In this document: positions 19,157 through 28,946 of the stretch, one piece after another
Numbering within the stretch: the stretch's first letter is position 1
How the letters are laid out: the number at the start of each line of letters is the position of its first letter
From: Verrucomicrobiaceae bacterium
GTDB lineage: Bacteria; Verrucomicrobiota; Verrucomicrobiia; Verrucomicrobiales; Verrucomicrobiaceae
Length of the DNA: 64,000 bases
Assembly: GCA_947466075.1 (NCBI GenBank)
Contig: CANIBP010000014.1
Span: 38,354-102,353, forward strand
Reading direction: 5' to 3'
The notes under the pieces: model-generated
The model's input: only the letters and a program-made list of their open reading frames with translations
What the model was told of the DNA's origin: nothing
Databases searched by the model: none
Translations under genes and position numbers: made by a program

Positions 19157-20272
19157 ATGCTCAGAGCCGGTATCGTTGGTCTTCCAAACGTTGGTAAATC
19201 CACCCTATTCAATGCTGTCACCCGCACCCGCAAGGCGGAGGCAGCGAACTATCCTTTCTGCACTATCGAGCCGAACACCGGCGTCGTGACCGTGCCGGAT
19301 GAACGACTCGCCGTGCTTTCGAAGCTCTCTGGGTCATCGAAACTCGTCCCCGCCGCCATCGAGTTCGTGGACATCGCCGGTCTCGTCAAAGGCGCGAGTC
19401 AGGGCGAAGGTCTCGGCAACAAATTCCTCAGCCATATTCGCGAAGTGGATGCCATCGTGCATGTCGTGCGCTGCTTTGAAGACGGCGACATCACGCACGT
19501 CAGCGGCACGATCGACCCCGTGCGCGACATCGAGGTCATTAACACCGAGCTCATCCTCGCTGACATGGACGCCATCCAGCGCCGCAAGGACAAGGCCGAA
19601 AAGAATGCCAAAAGAGGCGAAAAAGACGCGAAGGCCGAACTCGCCCTCTGCGAGAAGCTGATCCCGCATTTCGATGCCGGAAAGCCTGCCGTGACGCTCG
19701 AAATGACCGATGATGAGCGCAAGCTGGTGAAATCCTTCTTCCTGCTCAGCTCCAAGCCCTGCATCTTCGCCTGCAACGTCGCTGAGAACGATCTTGCAAC
19801 CGCTTCGAATGATCCTGACAACCATCCCTTCGTCGGCAAGGTGCGTGAATACGTGAAGCATGCCCACGAGGCCAGCGCCGTCGTCGTCAGCGCCGCCATC
19901 GAAAGCGAATTGATCGACCTCAGTGACGAGGAAGCCAAGGCCTACCTCGCCGACATCGGCGTGACGGACAGCGGCGTCTCCCGCCTGATTAAAGGCGTCT
20001 ATGACCTCCTCGGCCTCCAGACTTACCTAACCACCGGCGAGAAGGAAACACGCGCCTGGACCATCGTTAAAGGCATGAAAGCCCCGCAGGCTGCGGGTGT
20101 TATCCATGGTGACTTCGAGCGTGGCTTCATCGCCGGTGAAATCGTCCACTACAACGACCTCGTCGAACTCGGCTCCAACGCGAAAGCCAAGGAAAAGGGC
20201 AAGTGGCGCATCGAAGGCAAAGAATACGTCATGCGCGACGGCGACGTCGTCGAGTGGCGCTTCAACGTGTGA
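19157..20272 (+). CDS. ychF: Redox-regulated ATPase YchF (Obg family)
   Basis: 371 residues from ATG 19157. The G1 motif GLPNVGKST lies at the N terminus, with G3 as DIAGLVKGAS. The G4 position carries the ATP-preferring variant rather than NKxD (CNVAEND). The coiled-coil domain (about residues 125-200, rich in Lys/Glu) is followed by the C-terminal TGS domain with TYLTTGEKETRAW, GVIHGDFERGFI and the terminal MRDGDVVEWRFNV. It binds ribosomes and affects stress responses. Upstream in-frame starts would overlap tgt and are rejected. Confidence 0.95.
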   Translation: MLRAGIVGLPNVGKSTLFNAVTRTRKAEAANYPFCTIEPNTGVVTVPDERLAVLSKLSGSSKLVPAAIEFVDIAGLVKGASQGEGLGNKFLSHIREVDAIVHVVRCFEDGDITHVSGTIDPVRDIEVINTELILADMDAIQRRKDKAEKNAKRGEKDAKAELALCEKLIPHFDAGKPAVTLEMTDDERKLVKSFFLLSSKPCIFACNVAENDLATASNDPDNHPFVGKVREYVKHAHEASAVVVSAAIESELIDLSDEEAKAYLADIGVTDSGVSRLIKGVYDLLGLQTYLTTGEKETRAWTIVKGMKAPQAAGVIHGDFERGFIAGEIVHYNDLVELGSNAKAKEKGKWRIEGKEYVMRDGDVVEWRFNV

Positions 20273-20294
20273 TCTGAGACGAGACGGCGTCTGC

Positions 20295-20834
20295 TCAGGG
20301 CTCTGCCCACACGCGGCCCTGTCCTGTGCGGAACGAACGTTCCAGACTGCCAAAGAGCGAGTTCAGCGATGCTTCTTCCTTGAGCACGAATTCGATGGTG
20401 TGTGCATGCGTCGATGCCGGGTAGTTTTTCACGACCTTGGGAGTTGTCAGTTCGGGCGAGACGCGGCCAGCGGCTTGCTCGAACATTCCCTTCGCTTTTT
20501 CCAAGGCCTGCGTGCCTGCGCCCAGCGTGCTGCTGCCGGTCTCTGGCTTGTAAGGCTCTAAGAAGTAAAAGCGGACGATCTGCGCAGAATTAAGCGTGAG
20601 ATTGACCTCGACCACACGTGCTACGCCATCAGAGATGTATTCATGCTTTGAGAGCGCGATGATCGAATTGCAGCGCACGATGTAGTTGCCGCCTTTGAGT
20701 CTGGCGTCCCAGAGGCCGTCACGCGTGACTTGATCCTGCTGTCCTGCCTGTCCGGTGGGAGCTTGTGCGGGTGCCGACTGGGCTTGGAGTGATAGAGGTG
20801 CAAGAAGCAGCAAGGCGGCGATTAGCGTTTTCAT
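20295..20834 (-). CDS. Secreted hypothetical protein
   Basis: 179 residues from ATG 20834, which begins the signal peptide MKTLIAALLLLAPLSLQAQS. The mature part has a Gln/Ala/Pro-rich linker and then a beta-rich domain with GGNYIVRCNSIIALSKHEY and VRFYFLEPYKP. No family is recognised. It stands alone, with its own candidate promoter, and is convergent with ychF. Confidence 0.75.
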   Translation of the reverse strand: MKTLIAALLLLAPLSLQAQSAPAQAPTGQAGQQDQVTRDGLWDARLKGGNYIVRCNSIIALSKHEYISDGVARVVEVNLTLNSAQIVRFYFLEPYKPETGSSTLGAGTQALEKAKGMFEQAAGRVSPELTTPKVVKNYPASTHAHTIEFVLKEEASLNSLFGSLERSFRTGQGRVWAEP

Positions 20835-20843
20835 AGTGACTTC

Positions 20844-20872
20844 ATTGTGTGGCCTACCCGTGCCGCTGGCAA
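20844..20872 (-). promoter_or_regulatory. Candidate promoter of the secreted protein at 20295-20834
   Basis: On the minus strand: TTGCCA, 17-base spacer, CACAAT; the -10 box ends 10 bases before the ATG at 20834. Confidence 0.45.
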
Positions 20873-21064
20873 GAGCTGGAAATGCCGGATCGCTGTGACA
20901 GGAACGCACAACGCCTAAAGCCGCATCATCCATCCAAACTTCCCAAATCGTGCCGTATAGATACTGACTGAACGCCGCAAAAGCTGAACTCCTGAGCTCA
21001 AATTCTGAATCAAAGTCTCCTTCGCGCCCCGTTTAGCTTTTGAACCTGTTAACCTCTTACGTCC

Positions 21065-22444
21065 ATGTTTACCTTCACCGACAAAGGCTCCGTCACCAAT
21101 TGCGATGGCATTTCGCGGCGCGACTTCCTCTCCGCAGGGACTCTCAGCGCCATCGGCCTCACGATGCCAGGCTTCGCCAAACTGAAGGCGGAGGGCAAAG
21201 TGGACTCTAAGAAGAGCAACAAGGCCTGCATCATGATCTTCAACCTCGGTGCGCCGAGCCAGCAGGATCTTTGGGACATGAAGCCGGACGCGCCGAGCGA
21301 GATTCGCGGGCCGTTCAAGCCCATCCGCACGAAGAGCAATGCCTTCGAGATCTCCGAAATCCTGCCGCTGCACGCAAAGATCGCGGACAAGTTCAGCCTC
21401 GTCCGTTCCTGCTATCACACCGCCGCTGCGGTGCATGACACCGGACATCAGATGATGCAGACGGGTCGTCTTTTCACCGGTGGAGTGAATACACCGCACG
21501 TCGGCAGCGCGCTGGAGTTCCTGCAAGGCCGTCGCAGCGATCTGCCGGCCCACATCATTCTCCCTGAGTCGATGGGTCCCACGGGTGGCAACATGCCGCA
21601 TGGCCAGGACGCCGGTTTCCTCGGCAAATCCTTCGATCCTTTCGTGCTGAACGCTGATCCGGCCGTGAAGGACTTCAAAGTGCCCGATTTGCTGCCGCCG
21701 AAGGAAATCAGCGAAGTGCGTCTCGAACGTCGCAAGCAAATGCGCGAGCTGGTGGACAGCAGCGTGCGGAATTTCGAATACAGCGAACAGGCGAAGCTCA
21801 TGGACAGCAACTTTGAGTCCGCCTACCGCATCATGACCAGCACGCAGGCACGCGAGGCCTTCGATCTCACCAAGGAGCCGCTCAAAGTGCGCGAGCGTTA
21901 TGGTTTGAACCGCTTCGGCCAGAGCTGCCTGCTCGCGCGTCGTCTCGTCGAGCGCGGCGTGCGTTTCGTCACCGTGAACACCTTCATCACCGTCTTTGGC
22001 GAGATCACTTGGGACATCCACGGCTCCAAACCCTTCACCAGCATCGAAGGCATGCGCGACATCGTCGCGCCGATGTATGACCAGGGCTACAGCGCCCTCA
22101 TCGAGGATCTCTTCCAGCGCGGCATGCTCGACGACACCATGGTCACTTGCCTCGCCGAATTCGGCCGCACGCCGAAGATCAATCCCGCCGGTGGTCGCGA
22201 CCACTGGCCGAATTGCTGGACCGTGAACTTCGCCGGCGGCGGCATCAAAGGCGGTCATGTTGTAGGCAAGTCCGACGACATCGGCGGCTACCCCACCGAG
22301 CGCCCCGTCGCCCCGAAGGAAATCGTCGCTACCATCTACCAAGCCCTCGGCGTCGATCTCCACACCGAACTCCCCGGCCCGCAAGGCAGACCCTACCCCG
22401 TCGTCGATTTCGGCACGCAGGCGATCAAGGAGCTGTTTGCGTAA
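21065..22444 (+). CDS. DUF1501 domain-containing protein, Tat-exported
   Basis: 459 residues. The N terminus contains the twin-arginine signal SRRDFLSAGTLSAIGL. The domain shows the alkaline-phosphatase-like pattern of DUF1501 (sulfatase superfamily fold): MIFNLGAPSQQDLWDMKP, the segment AAVHDTGHQMMQTGR, and near the end TCLAEFGRTPKINPAGGRDHW. Members are abundant in Planctomycetes and Verrucomicrobia and are usually paired with a DUF1549/DUF1553 partner, as here, where the partner begins 50 bases downstream. Activity is not established; degradation of complex polymers is suspected from context. Confidence 0.9.
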   Translation: MFTFTDKGSVTNCDGISRRDFLSAGTLSAIGLTMPGFAKLKAEGKVDSKKSNKACIMIFNLGAPSQQDLWDMKPDAPSEIRGPFKPIRTKSNAFEISEILPLHAKIADKFSLVRSCYHTAAAVHDTGHQMMQTGRLFTGGVNTPHVGSALEFLQGRRSDLPAHIILPESMGPTGGNMPHGQDAGFLGKSFDPFVLNADPAVKDFKVPDLLPPKEISEVRLERRKQMRELVDSSVRNFEYSEQAKLMDSNFESAYRIMTSTQAREAFDLTKEPLKVRERYGLNRFGQSCLLARRLVERGVRFVTVNTFITVFGEITWDIHGSKPFTSIEGMRDIVAPMYDQGYSALIEDLFQRGMLDDTMVTCLAEFGRTPKINPAGGRDHWPNCWTVNFAGGGIKGGHVVGKSDDIGGYPTERPVAPKEIVATIYQALGVDLHTELPGPQGRPYPVVDFGTQAIKELFA

Positions 22445-22494
22445 CCAATAGGAGGCGGGTGCCATCACTCGCCAACCTCCATCGCGTTTCATTC

Positions 22495-24690
22495 ATGCTG
22501 TCTCGTCATCTTATCTTGCTTGCTCTTCTCACTTCGACGCTTCACGCCGCCGAAGCCCCGTCCTTCCGCAACACCATCCAGCCGATCCTCACACGTTGCG
22601 GTTGCGCGATGGGCGCCTGTCATGGTGCGGCAGCGGGGCAGGGCGGTTTCCGGCTTTCGCTGCGTGGTTTCGATGACGAAGGCGACTGGATCTCCATCAC
22701 GCGCAGCGCAAATGGACGCAGGCTCACGCTCGAAGATCCGGCGCGCAGTTTGATCTTGCTGAAGACCGTCAAAGCGGTGCCGCACAAGGGCGACAAGCGC
22801 TTTGAGATGAATTCGGTGGAATACAAAGCCATTTCCGACTGGATCGCGGCGGGGGCACCAGGGCCGAAGGCGGATGATCCGCGCATCGTGTCGATCAGCC
22901 TCGCGCAGCCGCATCTCGTCACGCAGACGGGGAAGAGCATTCAGCTCAAAGTCACAGCGAAATTCAGCGATGGGCACAGCGAGGACGTGACGCGTTGGTC
23001 AAAGTACAATGCCACGAACGCAAGCGTGGCCACCGTCGATGACACCGGCCTCATCAAAACCACCGGCAGCGGTGAGGGCACCGTCAGCGCGTGGTATCTG
23101 AGCCAGCTCGCGCTTGCCACCATCACGATTCCAAACGCCAGCAACGTCGATCCCGCTGCCTTCGCCGCGCTGAAGCCGCGTAACTTCATCGACGAACTCA
23201 CGCTGAAAAAACTATGCGAGTTGAACATCCCGCCCTCCGGCCGCGCCGAGGACCATGAGTTCATGCGTCGTGCGTTTCTCGACACCATCGGCGTTTTGCC
23301 CACGCTCGATGAAACTCGCGCCTTCCTCGCCGACAAAGCCGGTGACAAACGCGATCGCTTGATCGACGCACTGCTGCAGCGTCCCGAGTTCGTCGATTAC
23401 TGGTCGCATCGTTGGAGCGATCTGCTTCTCGTGAATGGCGACAAACTCGCGCCCACCGCGATGTGGTCGTATTACAACTGGATCCGCCGTCATGTCGCCG
23501 CGAACACGCCATGGGACGCCATGGTGCGCGATCTTCTCACTGCCACCGGCAGCACGCTGGAAAACGGCGCGGGCAATTTCTTCGTCCTCAACGACGAACC
23601 CACCAAATGCGCTGAGACCGTCAGCATTGCCTTCCTTGGCACCTCCATCGGCTGCGCGAAGTGTCACAACCACCCGATGGAAAAGTGGACCAACGAACAG
23701 TATTACGGCTTCGCCAATCTCTTTGCCCGCGTCCGGAGCAAGAACGGCACGCAGGCCGACGAGCGCGTGTTGTTCTCCGACACGCAGGGAGATCTCGTCG
23801 CGCCGCTCACCGGCAAACCGCCGCCGCCGCGCCCACTTGATGTCACCACGCCGATCTCAGTGACTTCCACCGAAGATCGCCGCATCGTGCTCGCCAATTG
23901 GCTCACCGGTGCGGACAACAAACTCTTCCAACGCGCCATCGTGAACCGCGTGTGGGCCAATTTCTTCGGCGCAGGCCTCGTCGAAGCCGTCGATGACCTC
24001 CGCGTCACGAATGCTGCCAGCAATGAGCCGCTCTTTGCGGCCGCGTGCGATCACCTCGTGCAGCACAAATTCGATCTGAAGGCTCTCATGCGCACCATCC
24101 TGCAAAGCGAGACCTACCAGCGCAGCAGCATCACACTGCCCGAAAACATCCACGACCTGCGCTACGGCTCTCATTACGTCCCGCGCCGCCTGAAGGCCGA
24201 AATCCTGCTCGACACCATCAGCGAGGTCACCGCCGCGCCCACCACCTTCAAGATCGACAAACGCAACGCCAACCGCGGCACCAGTGAAAGTTACCCTATG
24301 GGCTTCCGTGCCCTGCAACTGCCCGACAGCAACATCGCCAGCTACTTCCTCAAAAGTTTCGGCCGCGCCGACCGCGTCGCCACCTGCGAATGCGAGCGCA
24401 CCAACGAACCCAGCATGGCCCAGGCCCTCCACATCGCCAATGGTGAGACCTTCAATCAAAAGCTCGCCCAAAAAGACAACCGCCTCGACACCTTGCTCGC
24501 CAGCAAGCAACCCGACGCCAAGATCATCGAAGAAGCCTATCTGCTGACGCTCACTCGCGAACCCACCGAACGCGAACTCACCAAAGCCACCCAACTTCTC
24601 GCCACCGCCAAACCCGAAGACCGCCGTATCACCCTCGAAGACATCTTCTGGAGCCTGATGGGATCGAAGGAGTTTTTGTTTAATCACTAG
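22495..24690 (+). CDS. DUF1549/DUF1553 protein with cytochrome-like N terminus and Ig-like (Big2) domain
   Basis: 731 residues from ATG 22495, which begins a signal peptide MLSRHLILLALLTSTLHAAE. Domains in order: a cytochrome c-like segment with CGCAMGACHGAAAG, a variant of CxxCH without certain heme binding; a Big2-like Ig domain at about residues 130-210; DUF1549 at about 230-430 with EFMRRAFLDTIGVLP and CAKCHNHP; and DUF1553 at about 480-720 with RAIVNRVWANFFG. It pairs with the preceding DUF1501 gene. The pairing is known widely in the phylum; the substrate is not. Confidence 0.9.
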   Translation: MLSRHLILLALLTSTLHAAEAPSFRNTIQPILTRCGCAMGACHGAAAGQGGFRLSLRGFDDEGDWISITRSANGRRLTLEDPARSLILLKTVKAVPHKGDKRFEMNSVEYKAISDWIAAGAPGPKADDPRIVSISLAQPHLVTQTGKSIQLKVTAKFSDGHSEDVTRWSKYNATNASVATVDDTGLIKTTGSGEGTVSAWYLSQLALATITIPNASNVDPAAFAALKPRNFIDELTLKKLCELNIPPSGRAEDHEFMRRAFLDTIGVLPTLDETRAFLADKAGDKRDRLIDALLQRPEFVDYWSHRWSDLLLVNGDKLAPTAMWSYYNWIRRHVAANTPWDAMVRDLLTATGSTLENGAGNFFVLNDEPTKCAETVSIAFLGTSIGCAKCHNHPMEKWTNEQYYGFANLFARVRSKNGTQADERVLFSDTQGDLVAPLTGKPPPPRPLDVTTPISVTSTEDRRIVLANWLTGADNKLFQRAIVNRVWANFFGAGLVEAVDDLRVTNAASNEPLFAAACDHLVQHKFDLKALMRTILQSETYQRSSITLPENIHDLRYGSHYVPRRLKAEILLDTISEVTAAPTTFKIDKRNANRGTSESYPMGFRALQLPDSNIASYFLKSFGRADRVATCECERTNEPSMAQALHIANGETFNQKLAQKDNRLDTLLASKQPDAKIIEEAYLLTLTREPTERELTKATQLLATAKPEDRRITLEDIFWSLMGSKEFLFNH

Positions 24691-24717
24691 CGCGGAGCGC
24701 GGATGCCCTGATCCGCC

Positions 24718-25047
24718 TCACTTCTTCCAACTGCCGACATGAGCCACTTGCCCATCGCTAACAACTTTAACCTCTCGCAGCACATCTGCGACGAGCGGGA
24801 GAAGATCGTTCAGACGATTGCTTGGCGAATGAAGCACAACAAGGCCGATGGCGAACGACGCGACGTGCTGCTGGTAAATCATGTTGCTGTCGATGGTGAT
24901 CAAGGCATCGAATTCCAACTCGGCGAGTCTGAGCAAGCGACCATTCTTGATGCCGCTCCAGCCTTTGTCCTGAACCGTGGCCACATCGTGCGGTTGCAGA
25001 TGGTTCCGCAGGCGTCGCGGCAAGTTTTCATCAAGCAGCAAGCGCAT
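24718..25047 (-). CDS. DUF5615 PIN-like toxin
   Basis: 109 residues from ATG 25047; a start 36 bases earlier would overlap the antitoxin more. MRLLLDENLPRRLRNHL carries the first acidic residues of the PIN-like fold, DALITIDSNM carries the second cluster, and LVVLHSPSNRLNDLLPLV is characteristic of DUF5615. Such proteins are predicted RNases. The gene overlaps the DUF433 gene by 17 bases, the standard toxin-antitoxin pairing. Confidence 0.85.
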   Translation of the reverse strand: MRLLLDENLPRRLRNHLQPHDVATVQDKGWSGIKNGRLLRLAELEFDALITIDSNMIYQQHVASFAIGLVVLHSPSNRLNDLLPLVADVLREVKVVSDGQVAHVGSWKK

Positions 25048-25264
25048 GTTCGGCGGCCATTGCAGTGGCTTTTGGAGCCCCAAGTTTCAAGAGCGCCTGC
25101 GCCTGCTCGCGGCTTACGGCAGGGAAGTCTTCGAGGAAGTCATCCATCGAATCCCCCGCATCCAAATAGGTCGAAAGTGTGCTCACCGGCACCCTGGTGC
25201 CAGTAAAGCAAGGCAATCCGCCAACCCTGTCCGGGTCCGTCCAAACAATCTGATCAACATTCAT
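25031..25264 (-). CDS. DUF433 antitoxin
   Basis: 77 residues, full length for DUF433. The signature GGLPCFTGTRVPVSTLSTYLDAG matches the usual GG.P...GTRIPV..I....G pattern, followed by FLEDFPAVSREQAQALL. DUF433 proteins have a winged-helix DNA-binding fold and neutralise a PIN-like partner, here DUF5615. Its start codon shares the four bases CATG (25262-25265) with the divergent cytochrome-WD40 gene. Confidence 0.87.
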   Translation of the reverse strand: MNVDQIVWTDPDRVGGLPCFTGTRVPVSTLSTYLDAGDSMDDFLEDFPAVSREQAQALLKLGAPKATAMAAEHALAA

Positions 25265-28200
25265 GAAGGCATTATCTCCTCTGCGAATCCTCTTTCAACT
25301 CCTGCTTTTGAGCATGGTGGCTACCGTCCACGCCCAAAGCGTCGATTACACGAAGCAAATCGTCCCATTCTTCGACACCTACTGCATTGACTGCCACAGC
25401 GCCGATGACGCGGATGGTGAATTCGTCTTGGACACCTTTGCAGCGCTGATGAAAGGTGGGAAGGAAGGTGCCGCCATCGTAGTGGGTAAGGGCAACGAGA
25501 GCATGCTGGTGAAGTTCCTCGAAGGGCGTTCGGGTCGCGGCGGGAAGAACGAATTCATGCCGCCGGGCAAGCGCGAGAAGCTGAAGGCGGAGGAGATCGC
25601 ACTGATCAAAGCGTGGATCGATGCGGGTGCGAAAGGTCCGATCATCGCGGAAGGCAAACCGATGCCGAAGGAGGTCATCACGCCGAAAATCATGCCGACG
25701 GTGCCGCCGAAGCGCTCGATTCAGGCCGTGGCGTTTTCGCCGAAGGTGCAGCTCATTGCGGTGGGCCGATATGGCGAAGTGGAGCTGCTCAATCCCGTCA
25801 CGCGGGCGGTGATTCGCAAGCTCACCGGCATTAAGGGCAAGGCCAACGCGGTCGCGTTTTCGCCGGATGGTGACGCCGTATATGCCGCAGGCGGCGAGGC
25901 GGGCATCGTGGGCGAAGTGAAGCGTTGGAAGACGAGCGACGGCGCCTTGCAGCAGTCGTTTGAAGGTCATCTCGATGCCGCGTATGCGCTCGCCGTGTCG
26001 CCCGATGGCAAATTGATCGCCACGGGAGCCTACGATCAAAAAATCCGCCTCTGGGACACGGCGACGGGCAAGGAAGTCGCCTTGCTCAAAGGTCACAACG
26101 GCGCAGTGAACGGCCTCTCGTTCCGTCCCGATGGCAAGGTGCTCGCCAGCGCCAGCGCGGACCGCACGGTGAAGCTGTGGAGCATCCCGACTGGCCAGCG
26201 CCTCGAGACGCTTTCGCAGCCGACGAAGGAGCAAACGAGCGCCGTCTTCAGCGCCGATGGCAAACAGCTTTTTGCCGCCGGTTCGGACAATCGCATCCGC
26301 CTTTGGAACATCAGCACCGATGCCAAGGAAGGCACGAACAAGATCGTCACCAGCCGCTTTGCGCATGAAGGCGGCATCCTGCGGCTCGCGCTGTCGCTCG
26401 ACGGCAAACTGCTCGCCTCCACCTCGACCGACAAGTCGCTCAAGCTCTGGAGCACCGCCGATCTCACCGAAAAACTTCCGCTCGAAAAACAACCCGATTG
26501 GTCCTCCGCGCTCGCCTTTACCGACAAAGCGCAGCTCGTCGCCGGTCGCATTAATGGCAGCCTCAGCGTCTATGAATCGACCACTGGCAAGGCCGTGATG
26601 GCTCCTGTGCCTGCCAAGCCAGTCGCCGCGAAAAAAGCCGCAATGGCTGCCAAGCCAACGATCACCACCATCGCGCCACGCGGTTTGCACAACGGCATGG
26701 AGCAGCAGTTGATCATCACCGGCAAAGAACTCGCGAATGCCACGGTGCAGTTCGCCGATGCACGTCTCAAACCTGCCGTCGATGCCGCCGCCAGTTCGCC
26801 GACGAAGCTCGTCTTCAAAGTCAAAGTGCCCGCTGACCTGCCGCGTGGTGGTTATGAAGTCTCCGCCCGCACAGCGCAGGGCGAGACGGATAAAGTGAAA
26901 CTCTTTGCCGATGACATCGCGCCCACGACCTCCACCGCCACTGATTTCAAAGCTGCGCCCGTCGTTGTCGCCAAACTGCCCGCGAGTCTTTGGGGCACGC
27001 TGATGGAGATCGGCCAGCACGACGCGTATCGCATCCACGCAAAGGCAGGCGAAGAACTGGTGATCGATCTTGCCGCCGCGCAGGTCGGCAGCACGGCGAA
27101 ATCTCCGGCGCTGGAGATCATGGACATGAACCGCACCGTCCTCGCCGTGAATCGCGGTCTCGACAGCGGCAGCGATCCTTTCCTCGCTTGGAAAGCACCT
27201 GCCGATGGCGATTACATCGTGCTCGTGAGCAACACGACGATGGATGGCAGCGCGAATCATGTGTATCGCCTCACCATCGGCACCTTGCCGTATGTGACCG
27301 CGTGGTCGCCACTTGCCGCGCAGATTGGCCAGGACACCAAAGTCACGCTCATCGGCCATCATCTCGGCGACAAAGCCACTGTGATGATGAAGCCCGACAA
27401 AGAAGGCATGATCAACGTGCCGCTTGATGTGAAGGCGCTACGTTTTCGCTCCATGCCGGTGCTGCGGGTGAGCGGACTGACGCAGATCGAAGAGAAAGAT
27501 GGCAATGACGACGTGAAGACGGCTCAGGTCGTGCCTTTGCCCGCCACGGTGAATGGCAGGCTCATGAAGCAAGCTGCCGCTGACACCGACCACTTCGCCT
27601 TCGACGCCAAAAAAGGCCAGACGTGGATCATCGAGACCGTTGCCGAACAAGCTGGCTCGCCTGCCGACACGAAACTCGACATCCTTCACACCGACGGCCA
27701 GCCCGTGCAACGCGTGCTGCTCCAGGCCGTGCGCGACAGCTACAACAACTTCCGCAGCGTCGATGCCAACAACCCAGACATCCGCCTGCAAAACTGGGAG
27801 GAGATGGAGCTCAACGAGTTCGCCTATTTCAATGGCGACGTGATGAAGATCTTCCGCATGCCACGCGGTCCTGATGGCGGCTGCTTCTTCTACACCTCCG
27901 GCGGCAAACGCAGCGCTTACTTTGACACCAGCGCCACCTCTCATTCGCTCGACGAACCCTGCTACATCGTCGAGCCACGAACCATCGGCAGTCAGATCGT
28001 GCCGAATGGACTGCCCGTTTTCACCTTGAACTACACCAACGACGACAGCGGTGACCGCAAGCTCGGCAGCGATTCGCGCCTCACCTTCACCGCGCCTGCC
28101 GATGGCCGTTACATCGTTAAAGTCACCGACACCCGTGGCTGGAGCAGCGAGCGTTTTGTTTATGCGCTCACCCTTCGCGAGCCGAAGCCCGATTTCAGCG

Positions 28201-28907
28201 TTAAACTCGCTGGAGTGAACCCCACCGTGATGCCCGGAGCCTCCGTCGGCTTTTCCTTCCGCGCGGATCGTGTCGATGGCTTCGATGATCCCATTCAGAT
28301 CGACATCACCGGCCTACCGCAGGGGTATTTCGCCTCCTCGCCGATCCTCATCGAAGCCGGGCACGATTTGATCAGCGGATCACTCCACGCCGCGCCCGAT
28401 GCGCAAGCGGACGCCGATTGGAGCAAGCTCAAGATCACCGCGAAGGGCAAAAGCATCACACACGACGCCGGAACCTTCGGCAAAGTCACGCTCGGTGCCG
28501 CACCGAAGTTCATCATCGTCATGGAGCCAGACAGCGGCGGCAAGCCGGTCATGCGCGAGATCAAAGACGAAACCAAGCCCCTCGAAATCACCCTTGCCCC
28601 CGGTCAAACCGTTAAGGCCTGGATTCGCGCCGTGCGCATGGGCAACGATGGCATCCTCAGTCTCGACGTGCATGGCCTGCCCCACGGCGCCATCGTCGAT
28701 GACATCGGTCTCAACGGCGTGCAGATCCGCGAGAAAGAAAACGAGCGCCCCATCTTCTTCCGCGCCGCCAACTGGGTCAAAGACCAGGACAAACTCATCC
28801 ACGCCGCCCTCAGCTCCGCCCGCAACGAACACGACAGCGCTGGTTTGCAGACTTGCTTTCCGATGTTGCTGAAGATCCGGAAGACGGCGGGTGTGGCGGT
28901 GAAATGA
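25263..28907 (+). CDS. Planctomycete-type cytochrome C plus WD40 and pre-peptidase-like domains
   Basis: 1214 residues. The signal peptide (to about residue 25) is followed by a PSCyt1-type cytochrome domain (about 30-135) with the heme motif CIDCHS and the distal EFMPPGKREKLKAEE. A WD40 propeller follows at about residues 150-450 (SPDGKLIATGAYDQKIRLWD). After it come an IPT/TIG-like segment (TIAPRGLHNGMEQQLIITG) and two or three pre-peptidase C-terminal-like domains (AYRIHAKAGEELVIDLAA; HFAFDAKKGQTWIIETVA). It is a secreted protein. The start overlaps the antitoxin start on the other strand. Confidence 0.88.
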   Translation: MKALSPLRILFQLLLLSMVATVHAQSVDYTKQIVPFFDTYCIDCHSADDADGEFVLDTFAALMKGGKEGAAIVVGKGNESMLVKFLEGRSGRGGKNEFMPPGKREKLKAEEIALIKAWIDAGAKGPIIAEGKPMPKEVITPKIMPTVPPKRSIQAVAFSPKVQLIAVGRYGEVELLNPVTRAVIRKLTGIKGKANAVAFSPDGDAVYAAGGEAGIVGEVKRWKTSDGALQQSFEGHLDAAYALAVSPDGKLIATGAYDQKIRLWDTATGKEVALLKGHNGAVNGLSFRPDGKVLASASADRTVKLWSIPTGQRLETLSQPTKEQTSAVFSADGKQLFAAGSDNRIRLWNISTDAKEGTNKIVTSRFAHEGGILRLALSLDGKLLASTSTDKSLKLWSTADLTEKLPLEKQPDWSSALAFTDKAQLVAGRINGSLSVYESTTGKAVMAPVPAKPVAAKKAAMAAKPTITTIAPRGLHNGMEQQLIITGKELANATVQFADARLKPAVDAAASSPTKLVFKVKVPADLPRGGYEVSARTAQGETDKVKLFADDIAPTTSTATDFKAAPVVVAKLPASLWGTLMEIGQHDAYRIHAKAGEELVIDLAAAQVGSTAKSPALEIMDMNRTVLAVNRGLDSGSDPFLAWKAPADGDYIVLVSNTTMDGSANHVYRLTIGTLPYVTAWSPLAAQIGQDTKVTLIGHHLGDKATVMMKPDKEGMINVPLDVKALRFRSMPVLRVSGLTQIEEKDGNDDVKTAQVVPLPATVNGRLMKQAAADTDHFAFDAKKGQTWIIETVAEQAGSPADTKLDILHTDGQPVQRVLLQAVRDSYNNFRSVDANNPDIRLQNWEEMELNEFAYFNGDVMKIFRMPRGPDGGCFFYTSGGKRSAYFDTSATSHSLDEPCYIVEPRTIGSQIVPNGLPVFTLNYTNDDSGDRKLGSDSRLTFTAPADGRYIVKVTDTRGWSSERFVYALTLREPKPDFSVKLAGVNPTVMPGASVGFSFRADRVDGFDDPIQIDITGLPQGYFASSPILIEAGHDLISGSLHAAPDAQADADWSKLKITAKGKSITHDAGTFGKVTLGAAPKFIIVMEPDSGGKPVMREIKDETKPLEITLAPGQTVKAWIRAVRMGNDGILSLDVHGLPHGAIVDDIGLNGVQIREKENERPIFFRAANWVKDQDKLIHAALSSARNEHDSAGLQTCFPMLLKIRKTAGVAVK

Positions 28908-28946
28908 CGAGAGACGCTTCATTGGTGCCGCGTTCAGTGCTGCACC

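Noticed and set aside
25272-27362. A long open frame on the minus strand opposite the cytochrome-WD40 gene.
   Set aside because: An antisense shadow in GC-rich sequence: Arg/His/Asp-rich with no domain, while the plus strand has clear domains.
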